From NCBI GenBank assembly GCA_036924285.1, contig JAYKYS010000006.1:23224001-23288000 (forward strand): DNA of 64,000 nt, written 5' to 3'. Positions 38,001 through 49,087 of this stretch are shown piece by piece. The notes beneath the pieces are model-generated. The model made no database searches and was not told the origin of the DNA. It worked only from the letters and a program-made list of their open reading frames with translations. The stretch comes from Asterella californica. Taxonomy: Eukaryota; Streptophyta; Marchantiopsida; Marchantiales; Aytoniaceae. The position numbers and the translations under genes are program-made. The first letter of the stretch is position 1, and the number at the start of each line of letters is the position of its first letter.

Positions 38001-38670
38001 TACTACGTGCGCGTCATTGGTGCCTTAGGGTCCTTGTCTCCTCCTAAACAGGGCACAGATTGCACAGATTGCAAACTTAGGCACACTTGTTCACCTCCGG
38101 CTTAGAGTTGTTGCTTTTCTTCAATTCCTAAACAAGGATCTCTTCAGTTCTGAAACAAAGAATTCTCGGACAGCAGACATTTCAGGGTTGTTTCTCTTTG
38201 TCTCTTCATTGCCTTCTCTCGGAAGGTTTAGAAGTTTTAAGTTTTTGCTGGAAACAGATTTCAGTTTCCAGCAGCATATATGGGGCAAACAGGTAGCACG
38301 CTTTCGGGTGCGTAGACATTCAATGTCTAAAGGAAGAAGAATATCGCGGAAAATTCTTTCTAGAGGAGGTAGAATCTCAAGAACCTGTTCTCTCACAAAC
38401 CAAAAGACTCCAGCGAGTTCTAAAGAAGTTCCCAGCCGTTTGGTATCCGTTTGGGTTTTGTTCTAAAGAAGAAAAGTCGAAAGCAAACCAAAGATAAGAT
38501 GTAGGACAACCTACATGATGATGCTGTATGATGAAGTAACCCTAATTCCTTACACACAAGTTCCGAAAAGGCACTCGAAACTTTCAGAGCAGAGCGCATT
38601 ACTTATTTCGTGCAAGCGAATCGAAAGCAAATCTCAACGGCATTACTAAGGGTATCTTCGTAACCCACGG
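35061..38670. other. AT-rich spacer with no recognisable gene
   Basis: Contains long A/T runs (35350-35420, 36490-36530), a self-complementary TTTCTTTTTAAAAAGAAA near 36500, and a 10-bp hairpin TGCTGGAAAC/GTTTCCAGCA around 38248-38275. No coding region can be supported. Confidence 0.4.
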
Positions 38671-38760
38671 GGTTGGTGGAACCGTTAAATACCCCTCGTT
38701 TCACTGGAGTGAGCTTCTAGGTTCGAGTCTGGGTGTTTCAGTGTTTCACAGACCCCGCAC
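38671..38760 (+). repeat. Possible tRNA-derived SINE fragment
   Basis: GGTTGGTGGAACCGTTAAA (38671-38689) resembles a Pol III A box. GGTTCGAGTCT (38720-38730) matches the B-box consensus at all but the last position. The 30-35 base spacing is right for a tRNA or SINE head. No acceptor stem can be formed, so it is not a tRNA gene. Confidence 0.35.
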
Positions 38761-38913
38761 GCAAAGAGCATAATGTTCGAGAAACACCCCCACTAAAAGA
38801 ATACACATATCTTATAAAATAGATGAGAGTATCTTCAAAACTCGCAGTGAACTCGAAAACAGGTGGACACTTTCCAGCAGACTTCGAGAATCGAGTGGAA
38901 GGAAGGTAAGTTG

Positions 38914-38955
38914 ACTGAGCTCAAGCTTCTGCTCACTGAGCTCAAGCTTCTGCTG
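38914..38955. repeat. 21-bp unit, two copies
   Basis: ACTGAGCTCAAGCTTCTGCT at 38914-38933 is repeated exactly at 38935-38954; the 21st base differs. Unit length is a multiple of three, but no gene is recognised here. Confidence 0.85.
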
Positions 38956-41668
38956 TCTTACATATTCTGCTGCTGCATCCCTCCACTCTCTCCTGCTGAC
39001 TCCTCCGTCGAATCGTCAGCAATCACCCTCGTCATCGACGTGACGGGATCCCGAGTGAGTGAGCACTTGAGTAGGACTTTCAGAAGATTATGATTGCGAC
39101 AGACTTCGCAATCAAGGGTCCTAAACTACACTAGTGAGCACCATCATCATCTCCTTCCTCCAAAACTCAGGAGGACTACTTCTTGACTAGGGAGGGAGGA
39201 TGACGGCCTGCCCGCTCAGACAATGCCATCGTTTCCCGTTCAGTGCCCTGCATCGTATCGTTCTCGAAGCTCTCCTTTGGGTTGGTTGTTGAGGAAATCC
39301 CAACGACCACCGCATGCAAACTCGCCTGCACAGAACGCCTGCCACAAAGTCCTCCTCCTCGATAAACGCCCTTGTCAGCCCCGCCCTCCTCCTCCCCCGC
39401 GTCCTTAATCAGCCCCCCGTTTCGGTGAGATAACGATAAGGAAAGTTTTCAAACTGTAGATGAGCTAAACTCAGACAAGCGGTTGTTTATTTCAGGTCCG
39501 ATTTCACTTCGAAGGCCAACTCCCTCCATTCTCCAACGTCAAGAGTTTTATGTACAATCGAGACAATCGACGGCGGCGGCGGCGGACAATCGAGACTTGA
39601 AACAACGTACAGTGTTTTCATGTTCGTGAACATGCTTTATACGATAGAACGTGTAAACGTTTATTCATTTTCTTCCTTCGATTTCTTGTCTTTTCTTGAC
39701 TCCGCCTCTTGAGCTTCAATTTGCACGGCCCTTCTTCTTTCACGTGTTTCTGTATGGGCTATGTTTCTGAGTTGTTCTAACAGAATTCGCCATTCGAAGC
39801 CGAAGTGGAGAAGAGAAGAAAAGAAAAGAACCGATAGCACGAGAGCAATGCCACAGAAACCACGGCTTCGACACGAAGACATGCTTGTCACAAAAGTCAG
39901 TCGAATTATCGGTGAGAATTTACCCACCAGCAAATGATTCAATCGATCTAGAGAAACGGAGGATCAATCGATCTAAGAAACCATTCTAATCTTCTAGGAC
40001 TCCTACGGTCCGCACCCAGCTGAAATGACCCAAAAATGAGGCGGCGGTTGTTGAATTATGAATCAATGAATGACTACTACTTTATCTGAAGTTACTTGAG
40101 TGAAGTTTAATTCGGTTCCAGCACAGGCGTATACAGAAAGCGGGCGACATATCGTCCCGGCCAACTCAGCACTTCGAAACAGATCTGCACTAGTATCGAT
40201 CCATTCGAACCGGTCGACCAGAGCCTGCAAGACGCTGCTATATTTCGCAGCAGAACCGCCACAGATTCTCCATACACACCCCGTTCGGAGTCGAATCCAC
40301 GAAGACATCCGAACATCAGACTCTGCTTGTTCACAGACCGCAGATTTACGCTTCTTCTTCACCAAAGCGTCGCTGCAGTACAGGACGGGAAATGTCGATG
40401 CAGAAATAAAAGATCGACATCTCTCCGACGGCTGGCAGACAGCAGATCTGCATGTCTTCATACGTGGAGAATCTGGAACTAGTGACTGGAAACTTAGGTG
40501 ATGTTAAGATGACTCCTCTTGATGTTGATGAAAATTTCAACTTCGGAGCGGAAATGTTGATCAACAGCAGGGATCGAGCATTTCGTTCACAATAAATAAA
40601 CTAGTCGGGAATACGTCTAAAGGGGTCAAGTCCGTGATTCTTACAGCGCTGCGGTGGAATCCAGGTTGAATGACCGACGATCCTCTCGACCGTGAGTTCA
40701 TCAAAATGAGAAGGACATGGATCTCATCTCCTTCACCTTCCTTCTTCTTCTCCATCTTCTTCTCCCAGAGACAACTGATCTACAACTTAAACTACATCGC
40801 TTCGAGTGGCTTCGTGAAGCTACGGCACAGCAAGCTAAGCAGGTCGCTATACCTTCACTGGATTCAAGAAGGTCAGAGCAGAAACTGTAGCGGCTAGCAT
40901 TCTTCCACTCAGAGTCTACAATGTCTACGCTTCCGGATATGCTCGAGATGAAACTTTACTCTGCTAGCACGTGAGGAAGAGAATGGTTAGCTCGATAATG
41001 GCTCAATGGATGGTTGACAGCTCGCTTCGAATGTGCTCGATATTATGCTGCCGTATAATTCCTTAAGGCTCCTCTCCTCTTGCCTTTAAAGTTTGGGATT
41101 CGTTCTCTTGTAATTCCTCGGACGGCATCCATCCGGCCCTGAAAATCATGCACGACCGCTGCATTTCCACAGCAGCGCAGTAGCTCCACTTACACTTACT
41201 TCGTTCGATCGTGCTTCTCCCTCATAGACGACCAAAAATTTACATGTGTATGTACAATACATCACCGAGCGGAAACAGTGAAACATTTACTGAATGTTCG
41301 ACAGATTTGACGAACAAATCTCCGCGTTTCGACCGTCGGGTTCAGCCAGCAAAGCGTGAGGAAAGAAGAAAGTCGATCTGTTTCTGTGGCTCGAACGAAC
41401 GAACAAACTCCGTCCTTCAAACCAGTCGATGCGGACAGACCTCTAGCATCCGTCCTTCTTCGCTTCCTCCCTTCTCTCCTCCTCCCTCTTTCCTTCCTTC
41501 CTTGGGACGGATCTTCGTAATTTCCGAAAGCACCCACCTCCACACGTAAACCTCGGACAGCATTACGCAAGATCGAACTCCGCGGAGGTTGGTCGCGTTG
41601 GAAACACGGGAAATAAGGCCGGGGATGAAGTTGTTGCTTGTGATGTTGATCTCGCTGGGAGAAATCGG
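38956..41668. other. Spacer downstream of the SAUR gene
   Basis: No convincing gene. A (CGG)n run is at about 39571-39588 between two copies of ACAATCGAGAC. Overlapping frames on both strands at 40.06-40.56 kb show no motif, and neither does 41211-41549. Confidence 0.4.
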
Positions 41669-42175
41669 TCAGTACGCGTAGAAATCCAGAAGCTCGTCGA
41701 CTTGTAGGTGTCGAGAGGAAGGATCGTCAGTGCTGATCAACCAAAGCAGGTGCTCGAAAAGGACAATCTCGCAGGCGATGATTATTCCTCCCTTTTGGTC
41801 AAACCCGAACTCAGCCGCCGAGCGCTCCAGCAGTCCGCGGAAGAGGTTGTGCTCCAAGTAATGAGCACCGATGATGAACTTCCTCCTCTCCCTTCCCACA
41901 TACAGAGCCAAGAATCCTTCGGGAACTTCATCCATGACTGCAGATCGAGCCAAATGCCTCACGCTTCTCGGGCTGCAGTCATCGGAATCAGACGTATCGC
42001 ACGAGGAACTGATGCTGTTGCAGCGGCCGCCGTCCCATCTGAAGCATCCGTCCGTCCTCTCTGCATAAATCTCTCGATCCCTCGCCAACGAAGTATACCG
42101 CCGCTGAGGGCCGTTCGTGAACTTCTTCCAGTGGCGCACGATCGACCGCATCTTGTTCAACTTCTTCCCGTACAT
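41669..42175 (-). CDS. SAUR family auxin-responsive protein
   Basis: Encodes 168 residues in one exon, as is usual for SAUR genes. SAUR proteins promote acid growth, typically by inhibiting PP2C-D phosphatases and so activating plasma-membrane proton pumps. The SAUR domain spans about residues 84-147: VPEGFLALYVGRERRKF, AHYLEHNLFRGLLERSA, EFGFDQKGGIIIACE. The usual IPC near the end of the domain reads IAC here, so the conserved proline is Ala. The N-terminus is basic (MYGKKLNKMR), followed by an acidic serine-rich linker at 54-68. The start is the ATG at 42173-42175. The frame extends 28 codons upstream only by using a GTG inside a CA repeat. Two TGTCTC auxin-response motifs lie upstream. Family is secure; the exact member is not. 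Confidence 0.88.
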   Translation of the reverse strand: MYGKKLNKMRSIVRHWKKFTNGPQRRYTSLARDREIYAERTDGCFRWDGGRCNSISSSCDTSDSDDCSPRSVRHLARSAVMDEVPEGFLALYVGRERRKFIIGAHYLEHNLFRGLLERSAAEFGFDQKGGIIIACEIVLFEHLLWLISTDDPSSRHLQVDELLDFYAY

Positions 42176-42237
42176 GGTCGAAACAATTCTTGTTGAAAAG
42201 TTGTAATCAGAGTAATCCGATCGATCAATTATGTTGT

Positions 42238-42254
42238 ACACACACACACACACA
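42238..42254. repeat. (AC)n microsatellite
   Basis: Eight AC units plus one A, just upstream of the SAUR start codon and probably in its leader. It also creates the false upstream extension of the SAUR frame. Confidence 0.9.
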
Positions 42255-42380
42255 GACACGTTCCTTGTTTCCTCGTATAACTATCACGGCCTCCTTCTAA
42301 AGAAAGTTAACCTTTTCACTCGTCTCCTCACCTCAACCTCCTAGTGCTTCCTTCTACCGATCCTGTTTTACTCGATTACC

Positions 42381-42386
42381 TGTCTC
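42381..42386. promoter_or_regulatory. Auxin-response element TGTCTC
   Basis: TGTCTC lies 206 bases upstream of the SAUR ATG. This hexamer is the classic binding site of ARF transcription factors. A second copy is 43 bases away. A hexamer can occur by chance; the neighbouring gene family makes it more credible. Confidence 0.4.
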
Positions 42387-42423
42387 TTCTTCTCCTTCTT
42401 CTCACTGGGTCAACTGTACGCCG

Positions 42424-42429
42424 TGTCTC
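42424..42429. promoter_or_regulatory. Auxin-response element TGTCTC
   Basis: Second TGTCTC in the same orientation, about 250 bases upstream of the SAUR ATG, within a pyrimidine-rich stretch. Confidence 0.4.
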
Positions 42430-45400
42430 TCAACCTCCTTCCTTCTCTCCTCCTCACGAGGTTCCCCCGGTTTTGTGCCTACTTGCTCTCCCTGGAGAGC
42501 AACTCCTCACAAGCGATTCCCACACACGTGATCTCCACACTAGAAAAATGTGTTGCGCTCCTCAAACTCAACTCTCTGCATGCACATCCAGGTCCGAATC
42601 CGCCGCAAGTGCCAACAGGTGCAGATTATTCAGGTGCAGGTAGAGCACGATCACGAAAATGCTTCCTTCCCCAGCTCGAGTGTGTGGTCGACAGCAGACG
42701 CTGTGAAGGTGAGCGCGAGCTACACACACAAAAGCTCGCATGGACGAACTCGAGAGCGTAGCTTAAAGAAAAACCAAAAACTCAAACTCAGCACAGTGAC
42801 GAAAATATACTCTATTACTCCGCAACGCCAGCAAAGATGCACTGCGATGTGAGCAGCTAATGACCTACCGTGCCAAGTATATATAAACAATGAGAGAGCG
42901 CTCACTGCTCAAAGAGCTGTTCGGGAGAGAGTCAAGACAAACAGACGTTCCGGGGTAGGGCACTGTGAGGTCATGTACTGCTACAACTGAAGCCTTGCAG
43001 CACAGCGGCCCTGGGGGCAGATCAGAAGCAGCTACTGTAACGATGCTTGCTGGCTTGGCTGGCTGCTACTGCTACTGAATTGTCACCTCTTTCAACTCTT
43101 TCCCGTTCCCCGGTAGGTGACTGGATGACTGGACGATGGAATGAACGAACGATTCGGGTCAAGCAACCGCTCAGAAACATCGAAATAGTGAGATGAGGTA
43201 GGAGAATTAGGAGTCTTCTCGGTCGAGAGTTGGTCCGTCCAGCGAATAGCTGTAATCGGTCCCCTTTCATTCAGTGAGCGCCGGAACTAAGAAACGTCCC
43301 GCTCCACTTCGCCCACCCACATGTTCCACCAACTTCACCGCCACTTTAGCGAGATCCCTCCAAAACTTGCCTTTCAAGCAAAGCTTTAGGAAACAGTTTG
43401 GAGTTTGGTACTACAAAAGCAAGGGTGAATTCTGTGCCGTTAGATCCTGGATCCAGAGGTGGACAGGAAGTGAATGGTTAGGTACGATGTCCTATAATGG
43501 AGGAGAGAGAGATCTGTCACCACAACGGTCGGGTCCAACTGTAGAGGGTTGCATGATTGGAGGGAAAGAAAGTCAAGGAGTGAGGAAGTGTAGTCGTAGG
43601 ATCTGAATCTGACGGGGAACCTTGATCGGAGCCAAAGTTAGAACGTTGGAGACGGGAGGGAAAAGGAAGGACGTGCATGCATGGAGAGAGAACGGCTCTG
43701 AACCGTCACTCCGCAGACCGGTTGGCACGAACGCCCGTTTTATTTTTAGGCACGAAACGCCCGTTAAGTTGACCGTTTTTCTTAACGACACTTGCTTAGC
43801 CGCCGGTCACCTTGTGCCTAACGGTTACGGTCACCGGGACTAACGAGTACATATTACCCTTACTGCCGGTCCAATTTTCCACCGTCTGATAACGGTCGTC
43901 TCTGGGTCCACAACCTGCTCCCGGAACCTCGTAACAGCCTACTGCGATCCGCAGACTGCAACCTTCATCTGTCCACTGTTGGATTAAATCCAACGGCTTT
44001 GTTGATTGAATTCCTTCTAAAAGCCACAGCCACAGGGGTACCACAGCTTCGCGTGATCTAACTGTCATCTACTGTACTGTACTGTACAACAGAGCAGAGC
44101 CGAGCTAGGCTACCATGAGGACCGGAGCCACTTGCATTGAACAATTAACCTGGTTAGGATCTGGACACACCCGTTCGGATCCAGTTTCATCCGAAAGTGA
44201 TGGAGATCGTCGGATAGTTCCGACCGATGCGCGTGTACCTTCAAGATTCCGAACGGACAGCGACCAAAGCTGCATTCGATCGCAACCGTCAATGAAGATC
44301 CGAGCTAGATATCGAGCAAGGTATGCACATTGCACTTGCAGTTCAAAGGTGATAGCAGCGACGTAGTGGCTAGTAGTAGCGTCGGCTGTCAACGGTAGAA
44401 GGAGAACGTTGAAATCTGCCCTGGTGCTTCTATTTCTGCATGATTTCCGCAGTACATAACTTGGCGTTTATTCCAAGGCTGCCGCTTCGCTAAAAGTAGC
44501 CCTCAACAGATGACCCGCCGCTATGTGAGCTCGGATTACCCGACATTTACTGGCGGAACCACCAAAACGTCTGCTTCCTTCAGCTCGACTTAGACTTTTC
44601 ACACGAGAATCATGACTGTTCATCTATTCTAATTTGGCCACTCACATGCTTAGGAACGGCTGTCCATTCTCTACGTGGCAAGTACTTGTTGTTTATTCTT
44701 TCTGGTCGACCTTTTGATGGCATTCCTCACTGCTTATTATGCCCTACATAGTAAATTAGTCCGACATGAAATGGAACTGCTCAAGCAAGTCAACTGGCCA
44801 AATTTTCCTTTTTCTGCTCTTTTCTTTTGACGAAAGGCTTTCAGATTGAGATTCAATCTGAAAAAAACTGTGAAGTTAAAGAGGAATGAGGGGAAATTTG
44901 CTCTGCCAAACTTGACCCAAAGGTCCTCAAATCCCATCATTTCTGTAATATAATTTTAGTTTTTTACTGTACAACCTTTTAGTCAAAGACGGCCCCTTCT
45001 TACGAACGTTTTATGCTCGAGATGAAACATACTAATCTGATATTCTTCGCACAGACAACTGTCACAGAATATTTATCATCTGAAGTCATAAATTCCAAGG
45101 GAGAAGACTCTTCCCCCTTGGAAACAGCCGAAAAGATAAGGGCAGGAAATGAGAGTAGAAACATTTAACTACAGATGGTCCAAAACCTCTTTGCTCCAAA
45201 ACCAGCCGAGACCGGACAAGAGGCTCAAGAGGTTCAGTACATCGAAGACAGTGAAGCAATTGTCAGCTCTTACATTGACATCCATTTGACCTCCATGACC
45301 CAAAGTCAAGTGCCTGAGCCAAGACAAGAGTCGCAAGACTATAAGAATACATGATTCATGAAAGACATGCTGACGGCTAAGTCCTCGCACAGTAAGCAGC

Positions 45401-46147
45401 TGTGCCGAGAGAAGGTCCCCCGAGTGATGATACTGTAAGTCTGTAAAGGGATGTTAGCAGCTAGGTAAAACAACTTGGAAAGTCGGACTGAGCCAAACGA
45501 TAATCTTCTTACGTCTTACGAGAAACAGATCATGTTAAAGATTGAGCTCAGTTCCACCAGGTCCATGAAGCGATGAACAAATCTGTGAGGGAAGGAAGGA
45601 CACAAGAAAACAGGGGATGTGGTCCAAAGATTGGTCTAAGGTGTTGTCCAAAGTTGTATAGGTGTAAGCCTCAAGCACAACCTGGGGACAGGCTGGGTGC
45701 GAATGGAGTAATGACATCTACCGAATGCTCCAAGGGAGAGGAGGAGATGAAGGATGATGATGATTATGTCATGAAGTCATCTTTGCCTTGCCACCACATT
45801 ATTGTACAAAAACTACTGTTTGTGTCTGTCTGTCTCCCTTACGTGTTTCCAGGTGAGGAAGGAAGGAGGGAGGGTTCGGAGGGAGGGACTCCGAGTAAGT
45901 CCTAAGGATTTGCCATTGAGCAGGCAAGATCGGCTGCCTGCGGTTGCCACCTCTGATCTGAGTTGAGTGACCTCTTCTGCAATTCCGAGGTGACAAGCAG
46001 GGGCGAGGTCCAGTGCTCTGGCGGTTGTCCATCTCCGTCTCGTCCTCTCAACTCCTCGTCCCCGACAAATATGTACTTTTCTACAGTATCACCAACAGAT
46101 GAAGTCGATATCCCGAGCTGCAGTCAAGAAGCGGTTGATGATAACAG

Positions 46148-46150
<3 letters not shown>
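42430..46150. other. Spacer upstream of the SAUR gene
   Basis: Presumably includes distal SAUR regulatory DNA. A TATATATAAA box is at 42878-42887. Frames in 43.2-44.4 kb overlap on both strands and show no motif. 45.84-45.9 kb has GGAAGGAGGG-type purine runs. No gene can be supported. Confidence 0.4.
42878..42887. promoter_or_regulatory. Strong TATA-like box, orientation uncertain
   Basis: TATATATAAA could direct transcription to the right on the + strand, where I see no gene. Its near-palindromic core could also serve the minus strand towards the SAUR gene, but that would imply a leader of almost 700 bases. Confidence 0.25.
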
Positions 46151-46197
<47 letters not shown>

Positions 46198-46240
46198 GCA
46201 GTTCCAGGAAGCTGAGAGTCTCTCTCTCTCTCTTTTGCAG
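46151..46240 (+). repeat. (CT)n tract with duplicated acceptor-like unit
   Basis: A 43-base CT run (46151-46193) leads into TTTTGCAGTTCCAGGAAGC. After 39 bases a second, shorter CT run is followed by the same TTTTGCAGTTCCAGGAAGC. Each unit is a polypyrimidine tract ending in CAG (at 46201 and 46240), the form of a 3' splice site. Confidence 0.8.
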
Positions 46241-46391
46241 TTCCAGGAAGCAGCTCTCAGCTTGAGTGTCCTGAGCTTTACGTGAGAAATTACGTCTCTC
46301 TCCCTTGGCCCATCCTCTCTCACACTCCCACTACAGTGCTCCTAGTACAGTCAACTTGCAGTTCCACTCTCGGACCTGCTGCTTGAGCACT

Positions 46392-46538
46392 ATGAATCAG
46401 CTGCTATTCCTGCTCTTCTTATTCCTGAGGCCCAGGAGCGGATGTGTTGTGTCTTATAACAAGGTAAGCTTTCAGTTGAATTCATCCGGAGACGGCCCAC
46501 GGTACAGTTCAGGTGACAACAGCTCAAGTAGCAAGTGA
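46392..46538 (+). CDS. Possible small exon with signal-peptide-like start
   Basis: A 48-codon frame starts with an ATG followed by a strongly hydrophobic run (NQLLFLLFLFL) then RPRSG, resembling a signal peptide. Inside it, AAG|GTAAGC near 46464 is a near-perfect 5' splice site, so only the first 24 or so codons might be exon. No downstream exon can be seen before the transposon relics at 47.4 kb. No family recognised; chance is a real possibility. Confidence 0.2.
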   Translation: MNQLLFLLFLFLRPRSGCVVSYNKVSFQLNSSGDGPRYSSGDNSSSSK

Positions 46539-46618
46539 ACATATATCTCCTTTTTGGTCCTTCTCTACCATCGAGTGTATGCACTGCAGTGAAACCTCGT
46601 TATAGTCACTTGGAGAGT

Positions 46619-46666
46619 GGGGGCGGAGGAGGATGCGGGAGGGGAGAGGAGAGGGGAGGGAAGGGA
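46619..46666 (+). other. G-rich tract with quadruplex potential
   Basis: Runs of GGGGG, GGG, GGGG, GGGG, GGG and GGG lie within 48 bases, and GGGG-N8-GGGG-N-GGG-N2-GGG fits a four-run G-quadruplex pattern. More G runs follow to 46.7 kb. Confidence 0.5.
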
Positions 46667-47399
46667 GTGTAGTTTGAGAGGGTGTGGAGTGTGTTGGGGT
46701 GGGTTACTGAAGTTTTTTTTTTATATTTATTTTCATTTTCTGTTTATGTTTCTTTTGGTTTTAGAATTGGTACATTATGTGAAGAAATGAGTGAGTATTA
46801 AATATTTTTGGATTTTTTGAGATTTTATAATGACATAGTCTTCTATTTAAGATTTTTGAGAGATTTTTGAGAGACTTCTTGCTACATTTAGTGTGTTTTA
46901 TCTTTACATATCGAGTATTTTTTTTTAGTGAGTTTTTTTAGATGTTCTTAGTACGAGTACCGTTTGGTTGGATATTGTCCTCTTTCTAGGTACTCTTTCT
47001 CTCAGGTTATCGAGATTGATTTGAGACACATCATGTCCAGTGTGCAATCAGTTATTTATCTCGCAAGGAATAAAATCTCATGTGAGAAAGATGCACAAGA
47101 GCTATGATAGGACCACATGACATGTCCATGTTAGTCGAGAGCGGAGGTCTACACGTGCAGTCATTATGATACCGTTAGTCTTTCTTCCTGGAGTGGTTGA
47201 GAGTCCACTCTGACACTATTTTGAGATTGTTCGAGTTGAGTTTCCTTGTCCGCGTTTGTTCCATCAGTTACCTCGTGCTCTTCATGACGAGATGAGACAT
47301 GCATTCGTCTATCTCTCGACACGTTGGCACGGAACATCAAGGACAAGACGTCGTGGTTACTATTCCTCTTACTTCCTCGCTGGTGTCTCCGTTATACTC
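46667..47399. other. T-rich spacer
   Basis: T-rich sequence including a long poly-T run near 46710 and another near 46920. No coding frame with a motif. It may include the 5' end of the reverse transcriptase relic that follows. Confidence 0.4.
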
Positions 47400-49087
47400 G
47401 AGGTGGCAGAGAGAGACATCGAGAGATGACGATCCATCTTCGGAAATTCTGTGCAGGTGATTGGACGGCCTTACAAGTGGAATCAATAGGTGCAGTACGA
47501 GATAGGAGTGAGTCTATCTCTACACGTGATGTTCCATCTTTCATCTGCATACGACGTTGTAGGATGTTAGATCAGGCTGGAGAGTATAGTAGAGTTGCTA
47601 GAGCATTGCATCCTTTGTTATTGACATGTCCTACTGAGAAGGCGATCGCTTTGTTGCATTTTCTTCACCCCCACCGGGTGATCCTCCACCACCTGAGGTT
47701 CAAGACTGTCAGCTTGAGGAGCCATTATATCTCGATAGATCCTTGTTTGTCTAGACCTTGTGTACAGCTCTACGTCTATCTTCTCGAGATCTGTCTAGGA
47801 TGGTTTACGAACACCTACAGGATTGTTTTCAGACAGACAATCCCTCTAGTGGTTCCATGGAGCTATTTCAAGTAGCAACCACAGTAGCTCAAGGACATAT
47901 TCCTCATTCTATAGCTCAGGTACTGGGGACAGCTAGACTTTTGATCATGATGAAGGATGGTGGAGGAATTGGATCGATAGCCATCGGCGAGATTATCCTA
48001 CGACTTATTAGTCGTACTATTGTTCTTCTGCTTCGAGATACTTTTCAAGATCACATTTGTCCTCATCAGTTTGAAGTTGCGACGCCTGGAGGTTGTGAGT
48101 ATGTGTCCTTCGGCATTATGACTCTCTTGGACATCCATCTCGATTGGGTTGTCCAACAAGTGGACGTGGAAAACGCTTTGAATAGCGTTTCCCGCGCTTG
48201 CATCTTTAGAGAGCTCATGGATGGCGGTGGATCTCTGACAAGTCTTGTTCTCTTCGTGCGATCGTTCTATGGTTCTTCCTCGCATCTTTATTATTAGCAT
48301 GGGGGTTATAGTCATCGGCTCCGCTGCAAGTACTCGTCAAGGAGACTCTTGTGGTGGACCCCTCTTTGTCTTAGCTCACTATAAAGCTCTCTTGGCCACC
48401 GCCTTGGCTGCTCCAGGTTGTGTTTTTCCATCTCTAGCTGATGATACGCATATCGTAAGTCCAGCGGACAAAGTCTGTAATGTCTTTGATCACCTCGTCT
48501 CTCAATTGATCTTAGTAGCGTTGAGAGTAAAGATGTCAAAGTGCAAGGTTCGATCTTTCATAGATATACCGTCGGACCTCCAGCTACCGGAGAGATCCGT
48601 TACACCTGAGATGATTTATGCATCCTTGAAGTATCGGTGGATACAGAGAACTTTGTCTTTTGATTCTTAGATGTTGTCCTAGCGGAGGACGTTTTGCATA
48701 TCGAGGATCTCTCTATGTTAGAGGACCCACATGTTGTCTTTGGTATCTTTTCCTCTTCCATTGCAAGTCATCTTGGTTACTTACTCCACACAATAACCTC
48801 AATCTCTTATCTTCATCTCGCGTCTTAGAGAGTTTGATAGAAAGATCATGAGAGTTTTTGGTGACATCGTAGGACCAGGGGTCTTTGACCATGTGGCAGG
48901 ACCTCTCATGTAAGTAAACATCTTTGTCAATATCATGTGACGGGGTGGGTTTATTATCCATGGAGGAGACTACTTCGGCAGCCTTTCTGAGTAATTGGGT
49001 CCTCTCAACACCTTTGTTCTGTTGTCGTTTTCGCATGAGAGATACACTTATTATGGAGAGCTATGTGACAAAGGTGGAAGATGGTTC
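47400..49087 (+). pseudogene. Non-LTR-type reverse transcriptase relic, left part
   Basis: Coding pieces of one RT protein occur in order but in changing frames. 47430-47875 is the N-terminal region. 47758-48297 has KDGGGIGSIAIGEII, WVVQQVDVENALNSVSRACI and FVRSFYG. 48245-48670 has STRQGDSCGGPLF and the catalytic SLADDTHIVSP. 48834-48905 has EFDRKIMRVFGDIVGPGVFD. 48924-49087 is the tail ending VTKVEDGS. The catalytic aspartate pair is kept, but several frameshifts and stops kill the gene. The family copies its RNA into DNA; clade assignment from memory is uncertain. The Ty3/gypsy element at 49088 interrupts it, and its frame resumes at 56773. Confidence 0.75.
49084..49087. repeat. Target-site duplication, left copy (GTTC)
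   Basis: GTTC directly precedes the left LTR and is repeated directly after the right LTR (56769-56772). Confidence 0.85.

Noticed and set aside
40063..40564. Overlapping 130-codon frames on both strands
   Set aside because: No motif on either strand and similar length on both, typical of stop-poor GC-rich spacer.
42176..42259. 28-codon N-terminal extension of the SAUR frame
   Set aside because: It depends on a GTG start inside a CA repeat and has no homology; the ATG at 42175 is preferred.
47998..48539. Minus-strand frames opposite the reverse transcriptase relic
   Set aside because: They are mirror frames of clearly coding + strand sequence.
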